From: Bacteroidota bacterium
GTDB taxonomy: Bacteria; Bacteroidota; Bacteroidia; Chitinophagales; Chitinophagaceae
NCBI GenBank assembly: GCA_013285915.1
Contig: JABDGS010000004.1
Location: forward strand, 17,329 to 81,328
Direction of reading: 5' to 3'
DNA: 64,000 bases
Part shown: positions 25,311 to 33,798 of the stretch, in pieces
How the letters are laid out: each line of letters starts with the position of its first letter
How positions within the stretch are numbered: the stretch's first letter is position 1
The notes under the pieces: model-generated
Seen by the model: only the letters and a program-made list of their open reading frames with translations
The model's database searches: none
Told to the model about the DNA's origin: nothing
Position numbers and translations under genes: made by a program

Positions 25311-26330
25311 ATGTCTAAAAATATATGCCTCTTAATCATTGCAATTGCAATTGCAACAAAAGGCCTTGCACAATTAGACAGTGTTGCGCTTGCTAAAATT
25401 GCAGACAAAATTGAATTAAATTTTGAACTGTTTAAGGAAGAGGAGTTTGGGCCTGTAAGATTATCCATCGCAAACACAAAGGTTCTTATACCACACAATG
25501 ACGACGTTACCGCTCAAATAAGAACACTGTTGTTTACCGGTGAATTTAAAGACACGAAAAGCCTGTTCGCGTGGCTGTTACCTATCGTGGATAAGATAGC
25601 GTTGAAAAGATATTTTGAAATAAATGATGATTTGTATACCAAATATGCAAGTCTTTATAGCAATATGGTTACTGCAACGTGCCCGTGCTTTAATGACTTT
25701 GAAAAGGTGGGAGTACAGAATATATCCCGCGACAGCAACTCAATAAACGGCCTGCGGCATATTTGGGATGATACCAGTTTTCTGTCTGCATACCGTAAAA
25801 AAATTTTATCGTTAGACAACAACAGTAAGATACGTTTTTTGCAAGGCCTGGTAAGATATGCCCAGGTAAATTGCGATAACTATTTTAAAATATTGACCAA
25901 GTCATCGTTAAATGAGTTGCCAGAAAGGTTTGACAAGGGATGGGAAAACTTTAAAATAAGTAAGTTTTTTGATATGGTACATTACGATGTGTCCGCGCAA
26001 ACCGACTCACTACTTCAAATTTTTCCATCATTTAAACAATATTTGCCTGAGTTACAGAAAATTGCGTCTATTTATCAGAAAAACCCCCTGTTGCAATTAC
26101 CAACAACAAGACTTGTACAACAACCTGGGTTTGATAGGAATACGAGTTTCTTTGTCATATATTCTAATGGCAAGCCAACAATCCTCGGACAGGCCGTATA
26201 TGAAGTTGGCACCGACAAATTCATGCCTTATATTAAAAAGCTTACGTTTTACGCCAGGGAAAATTTACAGAATATTAAAAACCTTGAAAAATCAATGCCG
26301 CCGCTACCGTTTGCCGATAGTAGGGATTAG
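25311..26330 (+). CDS. Secreted protein of unknown function
   Basis: 339 residues from the ATG at 25311, which gives a good signal peptide (MSKNICLLIIAIAIATKGLAQ). A Met at 25275 would overlap cysS and lacks a signal. The mature chain is soluble, with a few Cys (TCPCFNDF near 117; QVNCDNYF near 187) and no domain I recognise. The last ~100 residues contain a strand-rich segment (TSFFVIYSNGKPTILGQAVYEV). It starts 25 bp after cysS on the same strand and may be read from the same transcript. Confidence 0.65.
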   Translation: MSKNICLLIIAIAIATKGLAQLDSVALAKIADKIELNFELFKEEEFGPVRLSIANTKVLIPHNDDVTAQIRTLLFTGEFKDTKSLFAWLLPIVDKIALKRYFEINDDLYTKYASLYSNMVTATCPCFNDFEKVGVQNISRDSNSINGLRHIWDDTSFLSAYRKKILSLDNNSKIRFLQGLVRYAQVNCDNYFKILTKSSLNELPERFDKGWENFKISKFFDMVHYDVSAQTDSLLQIFPSFKQYLPELQKIASIYQKNPLLQLPTTRLVQQPGFDRNTSFFVIYSNGKPTILGQAVYEVGTDKFMPYIKKLTFYARENLQNIKNLEKSMPPLPFADSRD

Positions 26331-26335
26331 GTCGA

Positions 26336-26713
26336 TCACTTATGCCCTACACTGCATTGCCTGTAGTTAAAAATGTGCGCACTTACAATAAGCAATACCG
26401 CAGGCAGTAAAAACAACAATTCAACATTATGCCATACCTGTTTGGCCAAAAGGCAAAGCATACCTGCTGCAAATAAGGCAAGAGGTAAAATGTTATGGTG
26501 ATGTTTTTTAAACCCGTGGTACAGGGCGTTAGCGCCAACTGCAAAAGCAATTACAATCATCCCAATTTCAAACAATTGGTTGTGTATAATATTAACTCCC
26601 AACAAGGGTAAGGAGGTTAAAAATATGGGCAGCAAAGCGCAATGTATGGCACATGCCACCGACACAAATATGCCCAGTCCGTCCCAGTTTATGCTATTTT
26701 TTGATTTGCGCAT
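26336..26713 (-). CDS. MerC-domain membrane protein
   Basis: 125 residues from the ATG at 26713, chosen because the conserved start (MRKSKNSINWDGLGIFVS) follows; upstream in-frame sequence overlaps the divergent operator. Four membrane segments; the MerC-type pair of Cys is in VACAIHCALLPIFL, and the tail HIFNYRQCSVGHK is His/Cys-bearing. MerC is named for mercury uptake, but in Bacteroidota MerC-domain proteins often lie beside Fur-family genes and may handle zinc or other metals. It is transcribed divergently from the SCO-fur operon across a shared palindromic operator. Confidence 0.87.
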   Translation of the reverse strand: MRKSKNSINWDGLGIFVSVACAIHCALLPIFLTSLPLLGVNIIHNQLFEIGMIVIAFAVGANALYHGFKKHHHNILPLALFAAGMLCLLAKQVWHNVELLFLLPAVLLIVSAHIFNYRQCSVGHK

Positions 26714-26721
26714 CACCCCCG

Positions 26722-26752
26722 CAAAGGTACATATTTGCAACTTTGTTGCAAA
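26722..26752 (-). promoter_or_regulatory. merC promoter, -33 and spacer covered by operator
   Basis: On the minus strand TTTG (26752-26749), 19 nt and TACCTTTG (26729-26722) match the Bacteroidota consensus. The 19-bp palindrome at 26734-26752 begins with the -33 TTTG itself and fills the spacer, so a bound repressor would block the promoter. The predicted start of transcription is only a few bases ahead of the ATG at 26713. Confidence 0.7.
26734..26752. promoter_or_regulatory. 19-bp perfect palindrome, probable Fur-family operator
   Basis: TTTGCAACTTTGTTGCAAA consists of two 8-bp arms around a TTT spacer. It lies between divergent merC and SCO-fur genes and overlaps the merC promoter. The length and 19-bp dyad symmetry suit a Fur/Zur-type dimer; the regulator encoded at 27529-27951 is the obvious candidate. 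A weaker TTGC-N8-GCAA dyad is at 26776-26791. Confidence 0.65.
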
Positions 26753-26775
26753 ACAAAAGTTAAGCGCACTGCAAA

Positions 26776-26808
26776 TTGCTAAACAACGCAAAATGCTGAT
26801 TACCTTTG
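26776..26808 (+). promoter_or_regulatory. Promoter of the SCO-fur operon
   Basis: TTG (26776-26778), 22 nt and TACCTTTG (26801-26808), 16 bp before the SCO start. It overlaps the weaker dyad TTGC-N8-GCAA, so the same repressor might act here. Confidence 0.5.
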
Positions 26809-26824
26809 CACCACAATTTGTTTT

Positions 26825-27517
26825 ATGCGCAATAAAAAGGTGGTTGGCTACAGCATTTTCTTTTTTGTGCTGGTAGCGGTTTTTCTCATAGTGGTATTGG
26901 GTGAAGTAAAAACCCCAGGCGACCTTTTTAAGGCAGATACCTATGCAACCCTGGCGTCTAACTTTCACAGCAAGTCCCCTGTATTAAGCACTGTAAAACC
27001 ATTTACGTTTACAACACAGGATGGTAAACCATTTACTGAAAAAGATATGCTGGGTAAGGTATGTGTGGTTAATTATTTTTTTACTACCTGCAAAGGTATT
27101 TGCCCCCGCATGAACGCCAATATGCAAAGTATGGTGTACAATGTGTTTAAAGATAACCCAGACTTCATGATCGTTAGCCACACCGTGGACCCTGAAATTG
27201 ATACCGCAGCAGTACTTAAAAAATATGCTGATAAACTTGGTGTTGACGGGCACAAATGGGTTTTTTTAACCGGCCGTAAGGACAGTCTTTACCAGGCGGC
27301 ACGTAACAGTTACCTGCTTGACGATCCAAAAAATGCCGTGGTTAATATAAACGACCAGTTTTTACACACACAGTTTTTTGCGCTGGTTGATAAGAACGGC
27401 AATGTGCGCGGCCAGGTATATGACGGTTTAAAAAATGATGAATTAAAACAGTTGCAAAGTGATATAAAAGAACTGCTGCGGGAAAAAGCAAATAACCCTT
27501 CTGCAGTTAGTTATTAA
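26825..27517 (+). CDS. SCO1/SenC-family copper-binding thioredoxin-like protein
   Basis: 230 residues. One N-terminal membrane anchor (~8-26), then a thioredoxin-like domain facing the periplasm. The copper ligands are all there: CKGIC (C89, C93) and His181 in NDQFLHTQFF. SCO proteins deliver copper to cytochrome oxidase or act in thiol redox. It starts a two-gene operon with a Fur-family regulator 11 bp downstream, so metal regulation is likely. No oxidase genes are in the window. Confidence 0.92.
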   Translation: MRNKKVVGYSIFFFVLVAVFLIVVLGEVKTPGDLFKADTYATLASNFHSKSPVLSTVKPFTFTTQDGKPFTEKDMLGKVCVVNYFFTTCKGICPRMNANMQSMVYNVFKDNPDFMIVSHTVDPEIDTAAVLKKYADKLGVDGHKWVFLTGRKDSLYQAARNSYLLDDPKNAVVNINDQFLHTQFFALVDKNGNVRGQVYDGLKNDELKQLQSDIKELLREKANNPSAVSY

Positions 27518-27528
27518 TTAAACATTGT

Positions 27529-27951
27529 ATGGAAGCAGCAGTATCAGAGATATTAAAGCGAAGTCAGTTAAGTGTTACAGACAGCCGCAAACGTATACTG
27601 GAATTTTTTCACCAGTCAAGCGGCGCGTTGGCGCATGCTGATATTGAAAGGCTGTCGGGTGAACAGTTTGACCGTGTTACTATTTACCGCACACTGCAAA
27701 CCTTTGTTGAAAAAGGTATTATACACTCTATACCTACTGCAGATAACAGCATACGTTATGCACTATGTAAAGACGATTGCGCTGAAGGCCACCACCACGA
27801 TAACCATATACATTTTGTATGCGATAAATGCGGCACCACTTTTTGCCTTGACCATGTAAGCATACCTGCCGTTCAATTACCTATGGGCTTTACAAGCAGC
27901 CAAACAGATGTTATAGTTAGCGGCGTTTGCAAACAATGCAATGCTGCATAG
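27529..27951 (+). CDS. Fur-family metalloregulator
   Basis: 140 residues. Winged helix with RKRILEFFHQSSGALAHADI and FDRVTIYRTLQTFVEKGIIH, then the His-rich sensor segment EGHHHDNHIHFVCDKCG and the two CxxC pairs of the structural zinc site (C98/C101 and C134/C137). Whether it senses zinc (Zur), iron (Fur) or peroxide (PerR) cannot be decided from residues alone; the SCO and MerC neighbours favour zinc or copper-related control. It likely binds the palindrome at 26734-26752. Confidence 0.92.
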   Translation: MEAAVSEILKRSQLSVTDSRKRILEFFHQSSGALAHADIERLSGEQFDRVTIYRTLQTFVEKGIIHSIPTADNSIRYALCKDDCAEGHHHDNHIHFVCDKCGTTFCLDHVSIPAVQLPMGFTSSQTDVIVSGVCKQCNAA

Positions 27952-28382
27952 CGCAACAGTTTACAAATAATATTTAAGCGTAATAAACAAATGCCATCCA
28001 ATAAAACAGGTGGCTTTTTTATATGCACCGGTACTAATAAAAGCTATAGCCGAAGGTGGCTGTTATAGAGGAAACAGCAGCGTAGCCGTGTACCTTGTTT
28101 TGTTTTAGCGGTAAATAGAGTGTATTAATTATATGGAAACAATACGTTAAAAAAATCAATCATCTACGTTTGGCTAAGGCTATAAGCATGCGGAAAGCTG
28201 ATTGCTGGCATAGTTTTTTGTATAAGGGGGTCAAGGAAAGGCAATTTACGTTAGCCGCTTAATTTATAACACAGCAAATGCTGCCATAAATAATTGATTG
28301 CTATTGCTGTTTTGGCAACAACGGATGTAATTTGACTGACCATTGATAAACACACAACTTCTGCTTTAAAAATCATTATTGT
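27952..28382. other. Intergenic region of ~430 bp, mostly unassigned
   Basis: After the fur terminator (27993-28021) the region up to 28382 holds no convincing reading frame. A stretch at 28045-28080 contains GCTGTT / AACAGC and nearby GGCT/AGCC words that could fold. No known RNA family is recognised. Confidence 0.4.
27993..28021 (+). terminator. Terminator of the SCO-fur operon
   Basis: GCCATC (27993-27998) pairs with GGTGGC (28009-28014), one G-T pair included, followed by seven T residues. Confidence 0.7.
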
Positions 28383-28571
28383 ATGGAACACACACACGAT
28401 ATTGAAAAGCTGAAGAAAGAGCTTGAAGCCGAAAAGATCTGTTTAAGATTTGCCATTCAAAAAGATGTGCCATTTGATGAAGCAAAACCAATAAGGCAGC
28501 GCATATCGCAATTGGAGAAACTTATTGCTGCGGTGCCGCAACAAGCTTTGACTGTGAATAGCGACAAATAG
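28383..28571 (+). CDS. Small coiled-coil protein, unknown
   Basis: 62 residues, highly charged, with heptad-like Leu/Ile spacing over DIEKLKKELEAEKICLRFA and RISQLEKLIAAV, predicting a two-helix hairpin or coiled coil. No family is recognised. Its ATG is preceded by an AT-rich stretch; it precedes the tRNA-Phe gene, which is on the other strand. Coding status is probable from composition only. Confidence 0.45.
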   Translation: MEHTHDIEKLKKELEAEKICLRFAIQKDVPFDEAKPIRQRISQLEKLIAAVPQQALTVNSDK

Positions 28572-28675
28572 TTTTTGCATAGTTTCATATACCAGGCTGC
28601 ACACTAATAAATAGAGTATAGTTGTGTCAAAACAAAAAGCGATTACAACTTTCGTCATAACCGCTTTACTTTGTG

Positions 28676-28748
28676 TGGTGTGGGCCGGGATCGAACCGGC
28701 GACACAAGGATTTTCAGTCCTTTGCTCTACCGACTGAGCTACCGCACC
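28676..28748 (-). tRNA. tRNA-Phe (GAA)
   Basis: 73 nt without encoded CCA. Read on the minus strand: acceptor GGTGCGG, TA, D arm GCTCAGTCGGTAGAGC, anticodon arm AAGGACTGAAAATCCTT with anticodon GAA, variable GTGTC, T arm GCCGGTTCGATCCCGGC, acceptor CCACACC and discriminator A. All arms pair except position 5 (C) against 68 (A) in the acceptor stem. The anticodon loop CTGAAAA is standard for Phe. Confidence 0.95.
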
Positions 28749-28759
28749 AACTGCATTAA

Positions 28760-28858
28760 GCAAATATCAAAATTTAAGTACCAAAGTCCAAATACAAATC
28801 TTAAAATTCTAAGCTTGGAATTTGGAATTTTCTTCCTTTGGTGCTTTAATTTGGGCTG
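28760..28858. repeat. Heptad-repeat island between tRNA-Phe and asnS
   Basis: Words such as CAAATAC, AAATCTT, AAAATTC, TAAGCTT, GGAATTT and GGAATTT follow in 7-bp phase; a shorter right arm (TTTGGTGCTTTAATTTGGG) is a rough inverse of the left (CAAAATTTAAGTACCAAA). Confidence 0.7.
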
Positions 28859-28905
28859 CAAATATACAGGCAAATATGTAAAATACGCAGCTTTTAGGCT
28901 ATTTT

Positions 28906-30345
28906 TTAAAATTCGCAATTATTAGGTGTACGCGCAAACGCAATTACATCCCTTATATTGGTCATGCCGGTAACAAAAAGTACCATACGTTCAAAGCCAA
29001 GGCCAAAGCCCGCATGCGGTACCGCACCAAAACGGCGGGTATCAAGGTACCAGTCCAAATCTTCAACCGGTATATGCATTTCGCGCATACGCTCTTCCAG
29101 TTTTTCAAGCCGCTCTTCACGCTGGCTGCCGCCAACAATTTCTCCAATGCCCGGTGCAAGTATGTCCATGGCCGCCACAGTTTTACCATCGTCGTTCTGG
29201 CGCATATAAAAGGCCTTAATAGCCTTGGGGTATCCTGTAACAATTACCGGCTTTTTAAAATGCTTTTCAACAAGATAACGCTCGTGCTCACTTTGCAGGT
29301 CAATTCCCCAACTAACGTCGTATTCAAATTTCTTCTTTTTGTATGCCGGGCTTTGTAATAAAATATCAACAGCCTCGGTATATGTTATGCGTTCAAAGGG
29401 GTTATTTAATACAAACTCAAGCTTTTCAACCAGTCCAAATTCACTGCGTTTATCCTGTGGCAACTGTTTTTCCTCATCAGCCAGGCGCTGGGCCAAAAAT
29501 GCAATATCATCAGCGTTATGCTCTATTGCATGTTTAATAATGTATTTTATAAACTCCTCTGCAAGGTTCATGTTATCCTCAATATCATAAAATGCCATTT
29601 CAGGCTCAATCATCCAAAACTCAGCTAAATGGCGGGTAGTATTGCTGTTCTCCGCCCTGAACGTAGGGCCGAAGGTGTATATATCGCTAAAAGCCATAGC
29701 GCCAAGTTCACCTTCCAGTTGGCCGCTTACAGTAAGGTTGGTACTTTTGCCAAAAAAATCTTCGGCAAAGTCAACGGTACCATCTTCTTTGCGTGGTGTT
29801 TTGTCAAACGGCAGGGTAGTAACTCTAAACATTTCACCAGCACCTTCCGCATCGCTGCTGGTAATTATTGGGGTGTGCAGGTAAACAAAACCCTTATCGT
29901 TAAAAAATTTGTGCACTGCAAATGCCAGGCTATGCCTTACGCGAAACACCGCGCCAAATGTGTTTGTTCTAAAACGCAGGTGTGCTTTTTCGCGCAGGTA
30001 TTCCAATGTTGGCCTGTTTTTAAGCTGCAGCGGGTATTTTTCAGGGTCACAATCACCCAGTATTTCAATGTTTTTGGCCTTCACTTCTACTTTTTGCCCC
30101 TTGCCTAAACTTTCAATTAACTGTCCCACCACTTTAAGCGATGCACCGGGTGTTATACGTTTAAGCGTAGCGTCATCAAGCAGGCCCAGTTCAGCCACTA
30201 CCTGTATGTTATTATTGGTACTGCCATCGTTTAACGCTATAAACTGGTTGTTTCTAAAACTGCGTACCCAACCCATTACTGTTACTTCCTGGCCCGTTTG
30301 CTCACTGCTGAGCAAGGCCTTGATCTTTGTCCTGCTGTTAAACAT
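28906..30345 (-). CDS. asnS: Asparaginyl-tRNA synthetase
   Basis: 479 residues; class IIb synthetase. N-terminal OB-fold anticodon domain (~15-115: [23 protein letters not shown]), then the catalytic core with motif 2 [30 protein letters not shown] (split between ~225 and 255) and motif 3 [27 protein letters not shown] at the C-terminus. The Asn-type signature [14 protein letters not shown] distinguishes it from AspRS. A TATCTTTG element lies 21 bp before the start. No Asn-rich leader peptide was found, in contrast to cysS. Confidence 0.97.
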   Translation of the reverse strand: MFNSRTKIKALLSSEQTGQEVTVMGWVRSFRNNQFIALNDGSTNNNIQVVAELGLLDDATLKRITPGASLKVVGQLIESLGKGQKVEVKAKNIEILGDCDPEKYPLQLKNRPTLEYLREKAHLRFRTNTFGAVFRVRHSLAFAVHKFFNDKGFVYLHTPIITSSDAEGAGEMFRVTTLPFDKTPRKEDGTVDFAEDFFGKSTNLTVSGQLEGELGAMAFSDIYTFGPTFRAENSNTTRHLAEFWMIEPEMAFYDIEDNMNLAEEFIKYIIKHAIEHNADDIAFLAQRLADEEKQLPQDKRSEFGLVEKLEFVLNNPFERITYTEAVDILLQSPAYKKKKFEYDVSWGIDLQSEHERYLVEKHFKKPVIVTGYPKAIKAFYMRQNDDGKTVAAMDILAPGIGEIVGGSQREERLEKLEERMREMHIPVEDLDWYLDTRRFGAVPHAGFGLGFERMVLFVTGMTNIRDVIAFARTPNNCEF

Positions 30346-30365
30346 GGCATATAAATTTTGGGCTG

Positions 30366-30373
30366 CAAAGATA
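30366..30373 (-). promoter_or_regulatory. -7 element of asnS
   Basis: TATCTTTG on the minus strand matches TAnnTTTG, 21 bp upstream of the asnS ATG. It gives asnS its own start of transcription after the amidohydrolase gene. Confidence 0.45.
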
Positions 30374-30458
30374 ACCGTCTGTACGGGGATTTTGCAGGAT
30401 TTTTGGGATGTAACGGATTATTGAAAATTAAAAAGAATAATTAAGCCCGTTAAAGCAA

Positions 30459-31739
30459 TCAGGCTAATCTTTTCAACTCATTCAATTCATAGTTGAATGA
30501 CAAAACTCCCGGTTTTTTCCCCTTTTCAAAGCCGCCTAACAAGCCATCCATACCCAGTGCTTTGGCTCCATTTAGGGTAGCCCATTGCAGCATTTCTTCA
30601 AGGCCAATGTGAGGGAAATGCCTGCGAAGGGTTTTTACTTCTCCCAGTATGCAAAGCATGTTGTTGCTTGCAAGGCTGTCGGTACCAAGTACTATATTGC
30701 AGTTATGCTTACGAAGCATATCAACCGGCGGCAAAGTGTCTTCAATATAAAGGTTGGCGTTGGGGCAAAGGCACCAAATTGGAGATTGCAGGTTGTGGAT
30801 TGTCTTACTGGACTCCTTTGGAGCAGATTGATTTGAATTTTCACGATTGACGATTGACGATTGACGATTGACGAAAAAAACGTCTTCTTCACTGGTAAAC
30901 GTATTATGCACCATTATCAATTTACCTGCCTTATCCAGTTCTGGCAAATAGGTTTGCAGGCTTGTTTTGCCCGGTGGCTGGAAGAAGGAAATGTCAATAT
31001 TAAACAGTTTGAATAGTCTTCTAAAACCACTTTCACCTGTTAGAAAAAAGCCATTTTCCTCCTGAGATTCCTGGTTGTGTATAGTAATAGTTTTACCTGC
31101 CGAATGTTCATTTGTAAGCCGCATTAGCTCAGGGGAAGTAGAGTAAGGGGCGTGAGGAACGATGGAGGAAGTTAAAAGTATAGAGTTAAAAGTTAAAAGT
31201 TGTCGGTCAATTAACTCTTCACTTTTAACTTTTAACTTTTCACTGTCTTCAAATTGCTTCCAAACTGCTTCCGCCTGCTCAAAACGTTTTTGGGCGAAGG
31301 CCGGTACAAAACCAGTTGCTTCAATAAAATTGTAATAATGCAGGCCGCCTTTTTGCTTTTGCGGCAGCGTGTGTGCAGTGTTGCAAATATCGCCAACAGC
31401 TACAATGCCGTTGCTGATCATTTCGGCTTCGGCCTGCTCAATGGCATTATAAATTACTTCTTCGGCAAAGCCCCGCTGCTGCATTACCGTAATTACAAAA
31501 TCAACCAACCCGGTTTTTTCGGGTATAATGCCCTTCATGTGGCTAAGTTCCAGGTGGCAATGGCTATTAATAAAACCCGGTGAAAGTATACCTGCGAGGT
31601 ATTGTACATCATCGCCGCCTTCCGACAAGGGGACAAGATTCTCAATAACGCCGGTTTGCGTAGTAATTAGCACCTGTTTATCCTCTAAAAACTTCGTTCC
31701 GTTAAAAATTTTATCTGCGGTAAATTTTAGGTAGCTCAC
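30459..31739 (-). CDS. Amidohydrolase, TRZ/ATZ (cytosine-deaminase-like) family
   Basis: 426 residues. Metal ligands: HCHLE within GFINSHCHLELSHMKG (~56-71), a His in TIHNQES, another in MVHNTFTSEED, and the Asp in VLGTDSLASNNM; WCLCPNANLYIED precedes it. This is the set for zinc deaminases acting on ring nitrogen compounds; the substrate is open, with aminodeoxyfutalosine or S-adenosylhomocysteine deamination as candidates. Two stretches without counterpart in the family interrupt it: SEKLKVKSEEL to SILLTSS, and VNRQSSIVNRENSNQS through KTIHNLQSPI. Both come from heptad-repeat islands yet keep the frame. The start overlaps the stop of the HigA gene by 4 nt. Confidence 0.9.
   Translation of the reverse strand: MSYLKFTADKIFNGTKFLEDKQVLITTQTGVIENLVPLSEGGDDVQYLAGILSPGFINSHCHLELSHMKGIIPEKTGLVDFVITVMQQRGFAEEVIYNAIEQAEAEMISNGIVAVGDICNTAHTLPQKQKGGLHYYNFIEATGFVPAFAQKRFEQAEAVWKQFEDSEKLKVKSEELIDRQLLTFNSILLTSSIVPHAPYSTSPELMRLTNEHSAGKTITIHNQESQEENGFFLTGESGFRRLFKLFNIDISFFQPPGKTSLQTYLPELDKAGKLIMVHNTFTSEEDVFFVNRQSSIVNRENSNQSAPKESSKTIHNLQSPIWCLCPNANLYIEDTLPPVDMLRKHNCNIVLGTDSLASNNMLCILGEVKTLRRHFPHIGLEEMLQWATLNGAKALGMDGLLGGFEKGKKPGVLSFNYELNELKRLA
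30777..30873 (-). repeat. Heptad-repeat island with core, inside the amidohydrolase gene
   Basis: Four perfect copies of ACGATTG (30843-30870, plus strand), a core GGACTCCTTTGGAG (30810-30823) and GGAGATT, GCAGGTT, GTGGATT heptads. On the coding strand the repeat reads CAATCGT, giving QSSIVNR. Core identical over 14 bp to the island in pyrD. Confidence 0.88.
31170..31245 (-). repeat. Inverted heptad island inside the amidohydrolase gene
   Basis: Left arm GTTAAAA, GTATAGA, GTTAAAA, GTTAAAA; right arm ACTTTTAACTTTTAACT, the exact inverse of AGTTAAAAGTTAAAAGT. Translated in frame. Confidence 0.85.
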
Positions 31740-32110
31740 TGTTGTTGCAGTTCGTATTCTTTAATAAGTATAGCGGGCGGTATATGCAGCAACTTACTGA
31801 ATTTGCGTATCATATTTAATGACAACGGCTGCTTATAATTTAGTACTTTGCTTATAGTGCCTTTATCACCGTACACTTCTGCAAGGTCCGCCGCCTTATA
31901 GCCAAAATCTTCCATTCGTATTTTAATAAATTCAACCGGGTCTAATTCAGGGAGGATAGATGTTTTATTCTCATATTCGCTAATAAGCTTTGCCAGCAGC
32001 ATTTTCTCTTTATGCTCTAGAGTACCTTTTTTAGTTGCCTTCACCTGCTGGTAACGCACCATTGCATTTTGATACTCTTCTTCATTTTCTATAATAAACC
32101 ATGCCTGCAT
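31736..32110 (-). CDS. HigA-type antitoxin
   Basis: 124 residues. The C-terminal half has a Cro-like helix-turn-helix (DFGYKAADLAEVYGDKGTISKVLNYKQPLSLNMIRKFSKLLHIP), the layout of HigA antitoxins that follow HigB toxins. It lies 3 bp after the toxin gene and its stop overlaps the amidohydrolase start, so that gene may be carried on the same transcript. It would bind the toxin and repress the operon. Confidence 0.88.
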   Translation of the reverse strand: MQAWFIIENEEEYQNAMVRYQQVKATKKGTLEHKEKMLLAKLISEYENKTSILPELDPVEFIKIRMEDFGYKAADLAEVYGDKGTISKVLNYKQPLSLNMIRKFSKLLHIPPAILIKEYELQQQ

Positions 32111-32113
32111 AAT

Positions 32114-32407
32114 TTATACTGTTCCTGCGTCAATTTTGTCATATTCATTATGCGTTCCAATAAACCTAACTTCAACTATTTCATCTGCATAATCTATCTC
32201 CCCAATAAGCCTGTATTGGTTGTGCAATATTTCAAAACGCGCCCTGTTATTTTTTAACATTTTGGCGTGCGGAAAAGAATTTAAAACATCCTGCCTGCTT
32301 TTCCAGGTTACGCCCTCTGTAATCTTTTTCCAAGTGGCCAGGCTTTTGCGTGAATCAGCATGCTTACGTGCAAAATCATCTAATTTTCTTAAGCTGATGA
32401 TAACCAT
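32114..32407 (-). CDS. HigB-type mRNA interferase toxin
   Basis: 97 residues of the RelE superfamily HigB branch: [23 protein letters not shown], then [17 protein letters not shown] and a C-terminal [38 protein letters not shown]. These toxins cut mRNA on the ribosome. The toxin-first order is the normal one for HigBA. Confidence 0.9.
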   Translation of the reverse strand: MVIISLRKLDDFARKHADSRKSLATWKKITEGVTWKSRQDVLNSFPHAKMLKNNRARFEILHNQYRLIGEIDYADEIVEVRFIGTHNEYDKIDAGTV

Positions 32408-32582
32408 AAAACTGGTTTCGGTTGTTAAAAAATAGCTCTATTCATCAATAAAGCAATATTTATTAATAACCAGTTTGGGTCCCCACATAAACTCATACTG
32501 ATTGAAAGGATAAAGTTATTAAAAAGTTGGCATTCCACCAACTTGCGTAAATATATTATCAAATTTAAAATCAAACTTTTTA

Positions 32583-32727
32583 GACCCACAAACCCACAAA
32601 CTTTCAAACGATCAAACCTGCTTTAAAACCCGTAATTTTGCAGCCGCTTTCGGAAGATTGTAAATGTTTGGAACTATTGGATTAGAGAACTTCTCAAACA
32701 TTTAAACTTCCGGAACATTCAAACAAA
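32583..32727. repeat. Heptad-like repeats upstream of prfA
   Basis: The 325-bp gap before prfA holds GACCCAC, AAACCCA, CAAACTT, TCAAACG, ATCAAAC (32583-32617), then a near-inverted pair: TTCGGAAGATTGTAAATGTTTG (from 32650) and CTCAAACATTTAAACTTCCGGAA (to 32715). The latter ends 8-18 bp before the prfA ATG, so it would be in the 5' untranslated region. Nothing else is seen in the gap apart from AT-rich sequence. Confidence 0.6.
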
Positions 32728-32733
32728 GCAGAG

Positions 32734-33798
32734 ATGATTGACCAGTTAGAAGCCATAAAGGCACGATTTGAACAGGTGGGTGTAGCCCTTACCAACCCTG
32801 CGATTATTAATAATCAAAAGGAGTTTGGCCAGATGAGCAAGGAATACCGCGACCTGGAGAAGATTGTTGTGCCTTTTGAAGAATACAAAAAGGTATTGGC
32901 AGATTATGATTTTGCCAAAGAAGGGTTAAACAGCAACGATGATGAAATGCGTGAGCTGGCTAAAATGGAACTGCCTGAACTGGAGGAGAAAAAAACAGAG
33001 TTGGAAAAACACCTTACCAAACTTTTAATACCCAAAGATCCGCAGGATGATAAAAATGCGGTGCTGGAAATTCGTGCGGGTACCGGCGGTGATGAGGCAA
33101 GCCTTTTTGCTGGTGATCTGTTGGGTATGTATTTGCGGTATTGCGGCAAAAAAGGGTGGAAAACGGCTATTGTAAGTGAAAGCGAAGGTACGGTAGGTGG
33201 TTATAAAGAAGTTGTGGTTGAGGTACAGGGTGAGGATGTGTATGGCACCTTAAAGTTTGAAAGTGGTGTGCACCGTGTACAGCGTGTGCCCGATACTGAA
33301 ACCCAGGGCCGCGTACACACATCTGCCGCAACTGTGGCGGTGATGCCAGAAGCAGAAGAGGTGGATTTTGAACTTAACCCCGCCGACGTAAAAATGGAAA
33401 CAGCCCGTAGTGGTGGCGCCGGTGGCCAGAACGTAAACAAGGTTGAAACCAAGGTTATGCTTACGCACATACCCACCGGTACCGTAGTAGTTTGCCAAAC
33501 AGAGCGCAGCCAGCTTGGTAACCGCGAAAAGGCTATGACGATGCTGCGTACCCGGTTGTACGAGGAGCAGGTACGCAAACACGAGGAAGAAATTGCCCGC
33601 CACCGTAAAACATTGGTAAGCACCGGCGACCGGAGTGCTAAAATACGCACCTATAACTGGCCCCAGGGCCGGGTGACTGACCACAGGATCGGCCTTACAT
33701 CATACAACCTGGATGCAGTAATAAATGGCGATATAGATGAATTTATAGAGGCGCTGCAGGTAGCGGAGAATGCAGAAAAAATGGCCAAACAGAATTAA
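32734..33798 (+). CDS. prfA: Peptide chain release factor 1
   Basis: 354 residues; ends translation at UAA and UAG. The stop-codon recognition motif is of the PxT type ([14 protein letters not shown]), which marks RF1 and not RF2. The peptidyl-hydrolysis GGQ (230-232) is in [16 protein letters not shown]. Superfamily helices at the N-terminus and the C-terminal [10 protein letters not shown] segment are present. It is the first gene in a run of co-directional genes to ~41.8 kb, each separated by 30-200 bp. Confidence 0.98.
   Translation: MIDQLEAIKARFEQVGVALTNPAIINNQKEFGQMSKEYRDLEKIVVPFEEYKKVLADYDFAKEGLNSNDDEMRELAKMELPELEEKKTELEKHLTKLLIPKDPQDDKNAVLEIRAGTGGDEASLFAGDLLGMYLRYCGKKGWKTAIVSESEGTVGGYKEVVVEVQGEDVYGTLKFESGVHRVQRVPDTETQGRVHTSAATVAVMPEAEEVDFELNPADVKMETARSGGAGGQNVNKVETKVMLTHIPTGTVVVCQTERSQLGNREKAMTMLRTRLYEEQVRKHEEEIARHRKTLVSTGDRSAKIRTYNWPQGRVTDHRIGLTSYNLDAVINGDIDEFIEALQVAENAEKMAKQN

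Noticed and set aside
26336..26968. A longer MerC protein of 210 residues with an extended N-terminus
   Set aside because: The added 85 residues cross the divergent promoters and the palindrome and overlap the SCO gene; the conserved family start is the Met at 26713.
30459..30480. Asn-rich leader peptide for asnS, analogous to cysS
   Set aside because: The 113 bp before asnS hold no short frame with Asn codons.
30843..30873. Frameshift or assembly error in the amidohydrolase gene
   Set aside because: The frame is open through both islands and all catalytic motifs are on either side; the same words occur at other loci.
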